From Protula sp. h YS-2021 (taxonomy: Eukaryota > Annelida > Polychaeta > Sabellida > Serpulidae), in assembly GCA_949752745.1 (NCBI GenBank), contig OX457024.1, positions 51,911,810 to 51,975,809 on the forward strand: 64,000 nt of DNA, in the 5' to 3' direction. A model generated the notes under the pieces. The model saw only the letters and a program-made list of their open reading frames with translations. It searched no databases and was not told where the DNA came from. The number at the start of each line of letters is the position of its first letter. Positions within the stretch are counted from its first letter, which is position 1. Below, in pieces: positions 34,401 through 46,800 of this stretch. Made by a program: the position numbers and the translations under genes.

Positions 34401-37400
34401 AGGAAAGTGATCTGGTGTCTTGAAATTTTAAGTGAAGGTAGCAGGCGTTACTACCTACCTGACTTTTACTTTTTTTTGGTGATTGGCCCGACAAATGGCA
34501 GAAATTTTGGGGGAAAAAATCAGTAAAACCTTAAATAACTGCTGGAAAATAGTCTTGATGACTTGAAAGTTGACGTTAAAGTAGCAGGCTTTATTACCTT
34601 CGACGCTGTTACTTTTTTTCGTGATTGAGCAAAAAATTGGCGAAAATTTTTGGGGAAAAAATCAGTAAAACCTTAAATAACTGCTGGAAAATAGTCTTGA
34701 TGACTTTAAAGTTAAAGTTAAAGTAGCAGGCTTTATTACCTTCGACGCTGTTACTTTTTTCGTGATTGGGCAATTAATTGGCGAAAATTTTGGCGAAAAA
34801 CACCAAAAAAATCAGTAAACTCTTAATGAACTACAGGAAAGTAGTCTTATTGTTTTGAAATTGTGAATGAGAGTAGTAAGCGTTACTACCTACCTGACTG
34901 ATACTTCTTTTGGTGATTGGCCAAAAAGTGGCGAAAATTTTGGGGAAACGAAAAAATTTCAGTAAAATCTTAAATAACTCCGGGAAAATAGTATTATGTT
35001 CTTGAAATTTTATGTAAACTTAGCAAGTATTACTATATTCCTGGCTCTTAATTTTTTTGGGGTGATTGGCCAAAAGATTGGCGGACATTTTGGCGAAAAA
35101 CCAAATATTTTTCAGTAAATCTTGACGATCTCAAGGAAAATAGTCTGAAAGTCTTAAAATTTCAAGAAAAGGCAGCAGGCCTTCCTACCTACGTGTCTGG
35201 TGCCGGTAGCAGACAATTTTACCTAACTGGCTGTTACTTCCTTTTTTGATTGGCCAAAAAATCGACGTAACTTTTGGCGAAAAACCAAAAGAAGTTTGAG
35301 TAAAATCTTAGAAAACTCTAGGAAAATAGCCTCATTACCTTAACAGTAACTTGCATTACTGCCTAAGTGGTTATTACTTTTTTTTGGCTATTCGCCGAAA
35401 ATTGGCTTAAATATTGGCGAAAGATATAATTGTTTTCTTGTTTTTAATTTTAACTAATTAGTGGAAAATAGTCTTACTGTCTTGAAGTTTTAGGTGAAGG
35501 AATCATGCGTTACTACCTACCTGAGTATTACCTTTTTTAATGATTAGCCAAACATGGTCGGAAGTCTTGGCAAAAAACCAAAAACTTTTAGTAAAATCTT
35601 AACGAATTCCATAAAAATCGTCTGACTGTCTTTAAGTTTTAAGGAAAGGTAGCAGGCTTTATACCTTCCTGTTGTTACAATTTATGGGAACTGGCCAAAA
35701 ATTGACGAAACGTTTGGCGAAAAACTAAAAAAAAAAAAAAAAATCAGTGAAGTGTTAACGAACTCCGGGAAAATAAGATTATTGCATTGTAATTTTAACT
35801 AACAGTAGCAGACGCTACCTGTGTAGTTGGCTGTTACAATATGTTGTGATTGGCCAAAAATTGGCAAAAGTTTTGAAATTTTAAGGATAAGTACCAGGCA
35901 ATACCACCTTACCGGCTATTACTTCGTTGATGATTGGCCGAAACATCGCCAAAAATTAAATCATTGCATTGTAATTAAATTTAAGTAACAGTAGCAGACA
36001 CTACTACCTAACTGACTTTTGCTGTCTTTTAATTATGTCTCTCCGACCAAGGGGAGACATCTAGTGTTTGTACGTTCTGTGTGTGTATGTGTGTCAGTCT
36101 GTTGTGAACAAAATGTTGTGTGCAAGATATCTCGAGAACGAAAGGTCCATTCGGCTTCAAACTTGATAGATTTATTCCTTGGTTAGGTCGGACGGTTCTG
36201 TCAACTTGATTATGATTAGGTCAGGCGTAAGACGTCATTACGTAACAATTTTGTGTGCGAATTTTTTCAGCCCCTGAACATCGGGGACAGTTGAAACTTG
36301 GTGGGATTGTTGCTTGGTAGGTTCGAAAAATTCTTAAACATTTTGTTTGCGAGTAGAACGAACGAGTGTGGCGTTTACGAGTAGAACGAACTTTTGACGC
36401 ATGTCACGTGATTAGAACAGGCTTATGACGTCATTACGTAAACATCTTGTGTGTGAAATTTCTCAGCTCCTGAATATCGAAGAATGTTGAAACTAGGTGT
36501 TGCTTGGTAGGTCCGAAAGATTCTTTCAAATTTTGTCGCAGGTAGAACGAACGACTGCGGCCTGTGACATCGTCATGTAAAATCTGTATATATTTTGACA
36601 TGCCTTCCAGCGGAACCTATTAAACCTATTACAACCTATTTAACCTATTTCTTTTTCAAAATGGAAATGGAAATTTTTTTGCGAAAATGACCTATTAAAC
36701 CTATTAGAACCCATTGTTTTGAAACTACTATTTTTTTCTTATCTATTTTTCTTAATATCCATTTCTTACACAAAATATTACCAAAAACCTCACATTTTAC
36801 ATTACTTTTACAGAATAATGATGGCTGAGGTATATTAGTGAACAGAGGTTATCTAAGTTTAAGGTTCTTATTTGATGGTTCTATTAAAATAAGTTAAAAA
36901 ACCCTTAAACGTATTAAAAGTATTATTTTAGAACGCCAAACCTTATAAAAACTTGCTTTTTGAGCGCCCCCACAACCTATTAAAACCTATTTTTGACGCC
37001 AAAAAACCTATAAAAACCTATTTTTTAAAGTAAGGACCTATTAAAATAACCTATTTTTCCAGAGGAGCACTGGAAGGTCTGTTTTAAACAAGATCTTGTG
37101 TGCAAAATACCTCGATAACGGAAAGTCATGTCGACTTCGAATTTTATATGGATATTTCTTGGATCAGTTGGACGCTCCTGTCAACTTTTGACATGTAGCG
37201 AAATTAAGAAAGGCGTATGACGTCATTGCGTTAAAATGTTGCATGCAAGAGTTCTCAGCCGCTGGCTATTACTTTTTTTGGTGATTCGCCAGAAATTGGA
37301 GAAATATTGGTCAAAACGCAGTTAAAACGTAGATCCTCCTATGGTTTCAATGGGTTCCGGACCATACCCCACCCCAGACAATACCCCCCGGATGATACCC

Positions 37401-40400
37401 CCCGACAATACCCCCCAGACCTAACCCCCGCCCCTAGGACCATACCTCCCCCTCCCCGTGCCAATCCCCCCCCCCCCCCCCACCATCATTTTTCTTTCAA
37501 TTTTCATCGTAGCAAGAAAATTAAAAGAAAAAGTACAACGACATGTGTTATTTTCTCTCCAACATTATGTTTAATCTTTACATCGATATATCGAGTCTGC
37601 GTCTCATTCACAGTCAAACCTGCAAACTCATAGTCCACATCTTTCAAAACTGAATATTGTGTTCTATTCCACGAAAGTAGTCCAGTATGTTGCGGTTTGC
37701 GAAATCGCCAACAATGTTCGTAATCCACCTGGCTATTACGTTTTTTTTCGTGATTGGCCGAAACACGTGACTTGTACTTTTTTTGGCAATTCGTGAGAAT
37801 TGGCGGATATATTGGCGGTAAACCATTTTTCCATTAAAACCTTGACTGACGCCATCCTTTCTGTCTTGAAATTTGAGATACAGGTTACACTTACATGTCA
37901 TAAATCTTGACATCAGCATTCGTGAGCTGGGGCATTGTCCTTGGACAGTCTTGTTATATCAGAGGCGGTTGTTGATCGCACGAGAAATGGGATTTTTTCT
38001 ACGAGAAAGAATAAGTTCATGTAACTGCTCTCACCTTAGGTACTCAAATATACCTTTGTTTTATAGACGGAATTTGTGCATGGTGATTGTTTGTGCATTT
38101 GTGCATGATTCTTTGGCAATTCCCGCCAGGAAAGACTTGATGTTCCCTGCCTCTATAAATTGCCCCATGCAGGGGTAACCGTCACAAGTCCATCAACATC
38201 ACTTACTTGTTTCTGGAAATGAGAAAATTGCAAATCCAGGCAAAAACCTATTATTCTTACACAATTTCTTTTTAGATATGAAGACTTGATGAAAGAAGAG
38301 AGGTTAACTAATCAAGAAATACAGGCCATAGATAAGAAATTTGAAATGTGGGCAGCGCAAGGGGCCAGCAGCACCCGTTCTAGTTAGTGATCTTGTCATT
38401 ACGTCTTGCATGTAATGTGATGTTTACCAAGGGCTTTACCCATCACTTTTCGCCGTCGGTGGTATGTGTGTATATGTGTGTGTGTTAGACACTGTTTCAA
38501 AATGCATCTCCTCCTACAGTTTTGATCAGATCTTCTTGACATTGCACATGTTCAATCTCTGGGTGGTCCTCTACGGGAAAATTATTTTCCTCGCGATCGG
38601 CCGAAAATAGTCGAAATGACGTGACTTTGAAAATTTTGGTGAACTTTTTTTCAAAATGTATCTCCTCCTACAGTTTTGATTGGATCTTCTTGGTATTACA
38701 CATGTACAATCTCTAGGTGGTTCTCGACCGGAAATTTACTTTTTTCGCGATCGGCCGAAAAGAGCCTTAATGACGGGAATTTGAAAATTGTCAGAAATTT
38801 GTATATTTTGGTGTATATTTTTTACATGTATCTACAATATCTGTGGGGCAGTAGTTGAATCTAAAGTATCTTTGTCGCCCCTCCTTTCCCCTCCCTTTAC
38901 CCCCTCCTGCTCCCCACCACCACGCCCCCCCTCCCACCATCCCGACACACACGAACAGAGTTACTTTTAACCGGATTGAATCTGTGGAAAAAGCCGTGTT
39001 GTGTATGCGTCTTAATGCAGTGTTAACAGAAGAACCCCGCCCCCTCCTAAATTACAAAAAAACTGTTAGGCTGCATTTACTTGCAGAAAATGCACTCTTT
39101 TCACATGGCGTTTTAACAAAGACAAGGAAATCGAAGACGAAAATAAAACGCGACGTGCACACGTTCAGATCAAGCTCTTCACAAGTCCCAAGTTTTATGG
39201 TCCTAGGACCCATAGTGACAGGGAAGAAGAAGACACAAAAATCGGAAAACTGTCAAGAAGAAAAAAAAGGATGAACGGCTGCTCGCACAAATTCATATAA
39301 CCCTGACAAGCCTTTGGCGTTAAATGTGACAGTTGCTTTGGTGGTGCGTTAGTCGTGGTGAGTTCCTGTAATTCTGTCTTTGCAGTAAAATAGAACGACA
39401 AGTGACCATTAACACAAGTATCGATATTTAAAAAAAAATAAATACAGTTCCAGCCTAGTGATTAAATTAGCTAGTTTTTGACCAATTTTGTTGTTGGGGG
39501 ATGGGAGAGAGGGTAATATTCAGACAGGGGTCCATCTCACCGAAAATTATCTTTGGTGCAGTCATATTTTATTCATACAGCAGCTGAATGTGTGATTTTG
39601 TAGGCAACAATAAGATGGTAAAGTGGTTTACTTTCCTTGTGTTGGGCTGGGCGGACTGCAATGTCCCTGGACATTCTTCATTGTAACACTGAGTCGCGTA
39701 AGCGAGCGACAAAAATCCCTGGTTAAGTGAAACTGGTCAAAATATTGGTAAAATGTAAGAGAACACAAAAATGCAACTCTTGTTAGAAATCCTGCGCGAT
39801 CGGGTTTTACAGGAATGTTCGCCTCAAGTTCCTGTATCCAGCTTATATTTTGTTTGGCGAATTGGCATTATTTCTTCTTCTTCCTGCCATAGTTCATATA
39901 TTGGCACATACCACATTAATTCATCTGTTAGTGGTCGGGTCTGTACGCTAAATTACCCCCCCGTGGAACGGAGAGATAAAGTTTTGAACTTTTCGGTCTG
40001 TCCGCCTGTCCGCCAAATTTTTTACAGGGCTTCTCTGCACCCTTTCGCAGTGCAGTGACCAAGAATTTTACAGATAAAAAAAATTGACAAAATGGCTGAC
40101 TTTTGAAAATCGGCTCTGGACTTGGCGTATGTACGGCAGTCTCACGCGCCTACAGGCCGCATGCCATTGATAGATGGAGTCGTTGCAATTTTTGTACACG
40201 GCTTCTCTGCAGCCTGCCGCAGTGCAGTAACCAACAGTTTTGAGGATGGGACCGAAATTGACAAAATGGTGGATTTTTTGAAAATCGCCGCTGTGCTTAG
40301 CGGTCTTACGCGTCTACTGGTTAATGGATTGATTCTCTTAAATGTTAGACACCTCGTCTACCTATCCTTCCACTTTTAAATTTTGCGTAGTCAACACGCA

Positions 40401-40743
40401 ACAGCCTTACACACACGGGGATAGACGTACTCCTCCAGACGTAGTCAAGTTATAATTATCCCGAGTTCAAAACGATCAATGATGTCGATATTTTTTCTTT
40501 CTTTCTTTTCTTTTCTTTTCATTTCTTTTCTTTTTTTACTTTCTTTCTTTGCTATCGGTAGGGCAAAAACTGGCCAAATATTGGCAAAAAATAATGAGCG
40601 TTAAGAGTGTCACAAACAAAGCTGTTCGCCTCACAGGCTCAGTGCGGTTGCTCTTAATAGGAATGTTGCCCATGTGTCTCCCGAATTAAAGTGTAGCCGT
40701 TCGAGCTAAAATTGAGTAGGGGACGCTGTAAGAATTAAGCATG

Positions 40744-40807
<64 letters not shown>

Positions 40808-43800
40808 CAACATAATTGGCAGGTTTCTGCTTTTACCGTTGTAACGTCTTCGCTGTTTGATGTTTGTTAATATGTATCAGCCATTAAAAATAAACATCAG
40901 CAATCAGTAAGAATTCTCAGACCTTTGTACTCATTGTTTAGTGTGAATCAATTCGTTGCACAAAATCAGCTGGTTAGCCGGTTAGAACGCCTAATATTTG
41001 ACTCAGGTGCGAGGTCAAAACCCGTGTCGGTTGCAGCAGACAGAGATGTAACGAAGGACTTGCCTGCGGAAGTAGCCGCTTTTGAGGTATTTTCATAGTG
41101 GCATTTTTCCCGACACATTAACACATGGGAGCCACATGGTTCTTGGCATTCTTTGCACTTGCCCGGATGAACTGTAAACAAGAAGCTAAGTCGGTTAAAA
41201 AGCGTGCTGGGCCGGGGCAACAAAGAGGATCTGGAATACTTGAACAGAGTGCTTTTGTGTATGGTTTTCCAGGAGTGGAGATACTCGTGATATGGGACGC
41301 TTGTCTGAATAATTCAGGTTCCAACTAGGCTATTCAGGGCTTGAGTTTTTTTTAAGCTCAGCCCGGTCGGAGAAGCAGTTTAAGAGATCTACCTGCCTGG
41401 CCATATACTTTACCAGCCCGACCACCAAATTCCTCGCCCTCTTTCAGCCCCCCTTCCTGAAATTATAATAAGCCAACATTGAAACTGTTTAAAATAAAAC
41501 TATGCTTCAATAATATCGGTTATTCTTCTCGAAAAAGTCAGCAAGAATCTATACTGCGCATAGACATCACACATCACTGCGTCATATTTTATCCTCCTCC
41601 CCTTCTCTTCACCTCACTGCAACACAGTTACAACCCCCACCCCCGTGCAACACCCTTACAACCCCCTCAACCCCTCCCCCTCCCCTCCAGAAAGCGGCCG
41701 GTCGGTCAGGTAACGGCCGATAGCTGCCTGCCCGACCTGAGACTACCTGCCCGGACAGGTGGGGCAGTTGACAATGTAAAGTCCTGACATGTTACATAAA
41801 CTATTCCAAAACTTTTGGTTTTAATCCTCAAGGGGAATTCTAGTTTAGTGTGCCTGGAATGTTATACAGTAAATATTAAAGGAACACAAACTGCGAATTT
41901 ACCCGCTTTATTAGTCCCCCGCCGGGGGACTATAGTTTTCGGGTTTGTCTGTCCGTCTGTCCGTCCGTCTGTCCGTCTGTCGACACCTTTTTTGTTAACA
42001 CATTCAAGCCTACATTTTTCCACCGATTGTTAAGATATTGTATATATGGGTAGTACTGGAACGAACAAGGATCGGTATTGTAAATGAGCCATGTCGGCCC
42101 ATGGACATTGGCCCAGCTGAACTTCACAAATTTTCCCAATCCTTACTCAGTCGAATGAGTTTGTTAACACACTCAAGCCTACATTTTTCCACCGATTGTT
42201 AAGATATTGTATATATGGGTAGTACTGGAAGGAACAAGGATCGGTATTGTAAATGAGCCATGTCGGCCCAAGGACATTGGCCCAGCTGAACTTCACAAAT
42301 TCTCCCAATGCTTACTCAGTTGAATGAGTTTGTTAACACACTCAAGCCTACATTTTTCCACCGATTGTTAAGATATTGTATATATGGATAGTACTGGAAC
42401 GAGCAAGGATTGGTATTGTAAATGAGCCATGTCGGCCAAAGGACATTGGCCCAGCTGAACTTCAAAAATTTTCCCAATCCTTACTCAGTCGAATGAGTTT
42501 GTTAACACACTCAAGCCTACATTTCTGGTTCGATTGTTGAAATCTTTTAGATATAGGAAGTATTGGAACCAACAAAGGTCGGTATTGTAAATGAGCCCTG
42601 TCGGCCCAAGGACATTGGCCCAGCTGAACTTCACAAATTCTCCCAATGCTTACTCAGTTGAATGAGTTTGTTAACACACTTAAGCCTACAATTCTAGATC
42701 GATTGTTGAAATCTTTTAGATATAGGAGGTATTGGAACCAACAAAAGTCCGTATTGTAAATGAGCCCTGTCGGCCCAAGGACATTGGCCCAGCTGAACTT
42801 CAGAAATTTTCACAACCCTTACATGCTGGAATGAGTTTGTTGACACACTCAAGCCTACATTTCTGGTTCGATTGTTGAAATCTTTTAGATATAGGAAGTA
42901 TTAGAACCAACAAAGGTCGGTATTGTAAATGAGCCCTGTCGGCCCAAGGACATTTGCCCAGCTGAACTTCACAAATTTTCCCAATCCTTACTCAGTTGAA
43001 TGAGTTTGTTAACACAATAAAGCCTACAATTCTAGATCGATTGTTGAAATCCTTTAGATATAGGAAGTATTGGAACCAACAAAGGTCGGTATTGTAAATG
43101 AGCCCTGTCGGCCCAAGGACATTGGCCCAGCTGAACTTCAAAAATTTTCACAACCCTTACATACTGGAATGAGTTCGCTAACACACTCAAGCCTACATTT
43201 TTGGAAACAATTGGCAAAATGTTATACACATAGGTAGTATTGGTGGTAACAAGAATTGGTATTGTAAATGAGCCATGTTGGCCCAAGGACATTGGCCCAG
43301 CTTGAATTTTAAAATTCACGAATATGATACGAAGGGTTGTAGTCCAACCTAACAAAATCAAATACTGGGATTGTACGGCGGGGGACATAGTCAGTTTCAC
43401 TGACCTACTTGTTTTTAATAAGCAAACAAATTTGGATTGAGCAAGTAATTGAAATTGTAATTAAATTGCTTGTCACTTTTCTGTTTTGATGGCAGAGGTT
43501 TGTAGAGCAGAGTGGGGGCGTGAGGGCAGGTTGGGACGAGTATGACAACTCGACGTTCATGAAATACAGGATAAAACACAAGGTATACAAAAATACATTT
43601 CTTCGATTTGACGCTTCATTTATGAAACGATTTAAAATTAATACGGAATTTTTGCTTGAATTTTCATTGATTCCCTTTTGTTTTGTAGTTGTTTCTTTGA
43701 TGTGTAAAGTTTACACGTGTTCAGATAAACCGCAAACTTAATGGAATCTAAAATTGATTATCCGTGTATATTTGTTTTCATTTAAGTGAAAATCTGCTAA

Positions 43801-46800
43801 AGAATCCAAGCATGTGACTGGCTGGTTGTTGCAGGGTAAGCCAACCTTCATACGGGAGCTGATCCCTTCGTTACCGACCCGGGACGAGCGGGAAATCATT
43901 GAGCATGAGCGCTGGTATCAGCAATATTTAGATCTGAATGAGGAAAAGAAAGAAGCTATACAGAAATGGAGAGAAAAGAAACAGGTCAGTTCAAGAAGTA
44001 CTTGGCAACAGCGTCACCAACTTTTGTGGCTATTTTTTTTCAATTTTTTTAAAGTTAATCTTTCATAGAAGCTTTTCTACAGTTTTGGCCCATGAATAAT
44101 CACTTGCTTGACTGTAAATGGATAACGGGGTGGAAAAGCTTTCCGGGCTGTGACGAAAAGGAACTGGTCGTCATCAGTTGAGAAACTAATCGAACGTTTC
44201 TTTCTGTGAAACAAAATATTTCGGTAGATAAATGGTTATGCCTCCCCGACCAAGGGGAGACATATAGTGTTTGTACGTTCTATGTGTGTGTCAGCCTGTT
44301 GTGAACGAAATGTTATGCGCAAGACATCTCGAGAACGAAACGTCGGATCGACTTCAAACTTGATCGGTTTATTTCTTGGACGGTTCTGTCAACTTTTGTC
44401 ACGTAATTAGGGCAGATGTGTGACGTCCTTACGTAACAATCTTATGTGCGAAATTTCTCAGCATCGTAGAAAGTTGAAACTTGGTGGGATTGCTGCTTGG
44501 TAGGTCCGAAAGAGTCTGTAAAATTTTTTCGCGAGTAGAACGAACGACTGCGGCGTATGACGTCATCACGTAAAATATGTATATATTATGAACAAGATCT
44601 TGTGTGCACAATATCTCGATAAGGGAAAGTCGTATCGATTTCAAATTTTACATGGGTATTTCTTGGGTGAGTCGGACGGTTCTGTCAACTTTTCACGCAT
44701 GTCACATGATTAGGACGGGCGTATGACATCATAGCGTAAAAATTTTGTGTGCGAAATTTCTCAGCCGCTGAATATCGAAAAAAGTTGAAAGGTGGTGGGA
44801 TTGCTGCTTGGTTGGTCCGAAAGATTCTGTTTGTCGCGAGTAGAACGAACGAATGAGGAGTATGACGTCGTCACGTAAAATATGTATATATTTTGAACCA
44901 GATCTTGTATGCACAATATCTCGGTAAAGTCATATCGACTTAAGATTTTATATGGATATTCCTTGGTTCAATCAGACGACCGTTTCAACTTTTAACGCGT
45001 GTGATGAAATTAAGAAAAGCATCATTACGTAAAAAAGTATCAGTTGTTAAGCAAAATATCTCGATAGCGGAAAGTCGGTAGACTTTAAACTTGGTGTAGT
45101 TATTCCTCGGATAAGTCGCACGGTTTTTGTTAAACATTATTAAACTCATATAGAAAATCAAGAAAGGTGCATAACGTCAACACCTCCCCCCCATTTTTCG
45201 CTTCTTTATTAACCAAGCATAGTTGTAACTACGTGGGGGATTTCAGCGTTTTCCAGAGCGTTCTCGAGTGTTCCTGCATTCTTTAGAATGCTTCAAAACA
45301 GTAACAGCATTAATGTCGGTCCATTGCTATTTGTTATTGCCTGAAATTGTGAAATTGAGCTTTTTGTGCATTTCTCATCTACGGCTGTTACGTAACATGC
45401 CACTCAGTCAGGGGTCGGTTTCAATTGTGGTGCATGATAAAGTCGTTATCTACGAGGTCATGGAATGGTATTGTGCTAGTTTTAAAGGTCTCAGCAGGTC
45501 TAGCTATTGATTTTTTTTTTCGCATACTTGATCCGGTTGCCAAGGTGTGCCATATATGAGAGCTATTTTGTATCGAATAGCATTATTTGCAGCAACTGGA
45601 AACATTTTTCGCTATTAAAGAATGTCATCTCATATCCTGTGTTATGAGAAGCAGCTCACCATTTTGGCACCGAAATGCCTTTCCCCTTCTCCCACCGAGG
45701 TGCGTCATCTGATGTGCAGTTATGAAGAATGCCTTTCTAGTGCTATTTGGCCGATGGGAACGTGCGAAGACAAGGTAGTCTATCATGGCTACAACTACAT
45801 ACAGACAGTTACAGTTACCTTGAGTAAAAGGGTTAGAGTTGCGCTTGCAGTCGTACCTACATTAGACAGCTGGGGGTGGGGGTGGGGGGGGGGGGTAGGG
45901 AGGATTATGGTTAGCAAAAAAAAAAAGTCCAGACCACCTTCAAGACCTGGATAAAAAGATGTAAAGTAAGACCCGTTTGCCGTGACCCCTTTCAGATTCG
46001 GGTAAAAAGACGTACGGTAAAACCTGCCTGTCTTGTCCAACTTCCAGACCCGGATAAAAATGTAACGTACAGTAAAACTACTGTAGTGACCAACTTCAGA
46101 CCTGCATAAGAATGGCCTACAGTAAAACCCGTTTAAGCGACCTCCTTCCAGATTCGGATAAAAAAGACGTGTAGTAATATCTGTTTTAGTGACCACCATG
46201 TGTTTTGTTTATTTTAAAATTTTTACACTGTGATTATGGTTATGTTTACAGAAATGAATATTTTATTTCAGTAATTAAAAAAAGGAAATCTTTTTTTTAT
46301 TTGGAGGAGGTGGGGGGGGGGAGATTATGGGTTTAATTGGGGAGACATTTGTCTTAGTTTACAAAAACAAGAAACTAAGCAGGTATCGCTTAACAGTGTG
46401 GAATATAAGCCTGTACCATTAGGTTCTGTGTGCACTGGCCGCTCCAGTTAGTCTTGGTGACACAAATTATGCTCCCATATTTTTTTATAGAATTTTTCGT
46501 CATCCACATTTCCAGATATCTGTTTTATGCACTTTTCTACCCAATTTTATGGCAGGTTTTAACGCGGTAAAGTGGCATAACCTGTTTCATTGATGTGTGT
46601 ATTTCACAGTGAACCAGTCGATAATCACCACACATTGGGGGCGGTATATTGTTTCGGTCCTCAAATAAAACAAATACAGAATAAAACTTTTAAACTGGTT
46701 GTAAATTAATAATAGCCGTCGCACCTACTGCAACTCGTTATTAGTCACGTGGCGTTTGCAGTTCAGTATTTGATTGACACACACATGACGCACGCTTCGA

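Larger units (their letters stand above)
34165..37950 (+). mobile_element. F-type hairpin/tandem-core element, copy F1, interrupted
   Basis: Start GTTAGCCACAGCTTCTTACA with AGAAGCAGGGGCTA (hairpin), then GTATGTGCG. The core has units of ~140-165 bp (TTGGCGAAAATTTTGGCG, AGTAAAATCTTA, GAAAATAGTCTTATTG, CTACCTGGCTATTACTTTTT) to 36030. E2 interrupts, then the core resumes at about 37263-37345 and 37730-37920. The tail is CGTGAGCTGGGGCATTGTCC. F2 at 53417 and F3 at 60155 (reversed) share the start. Confidence 0.78.

Noticed and set aside
37504..37728. 74-aa minus-strand ORF as a gene
   Set aside because: Inside an insert in a repeat element, no recognisable motif, ends in a hydrophobic run from an AT-rich stretch.
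43032..43400. 122-aa minus-strand ORF
   Set aside because: It lies across the 169-bp tandem units; no domain.
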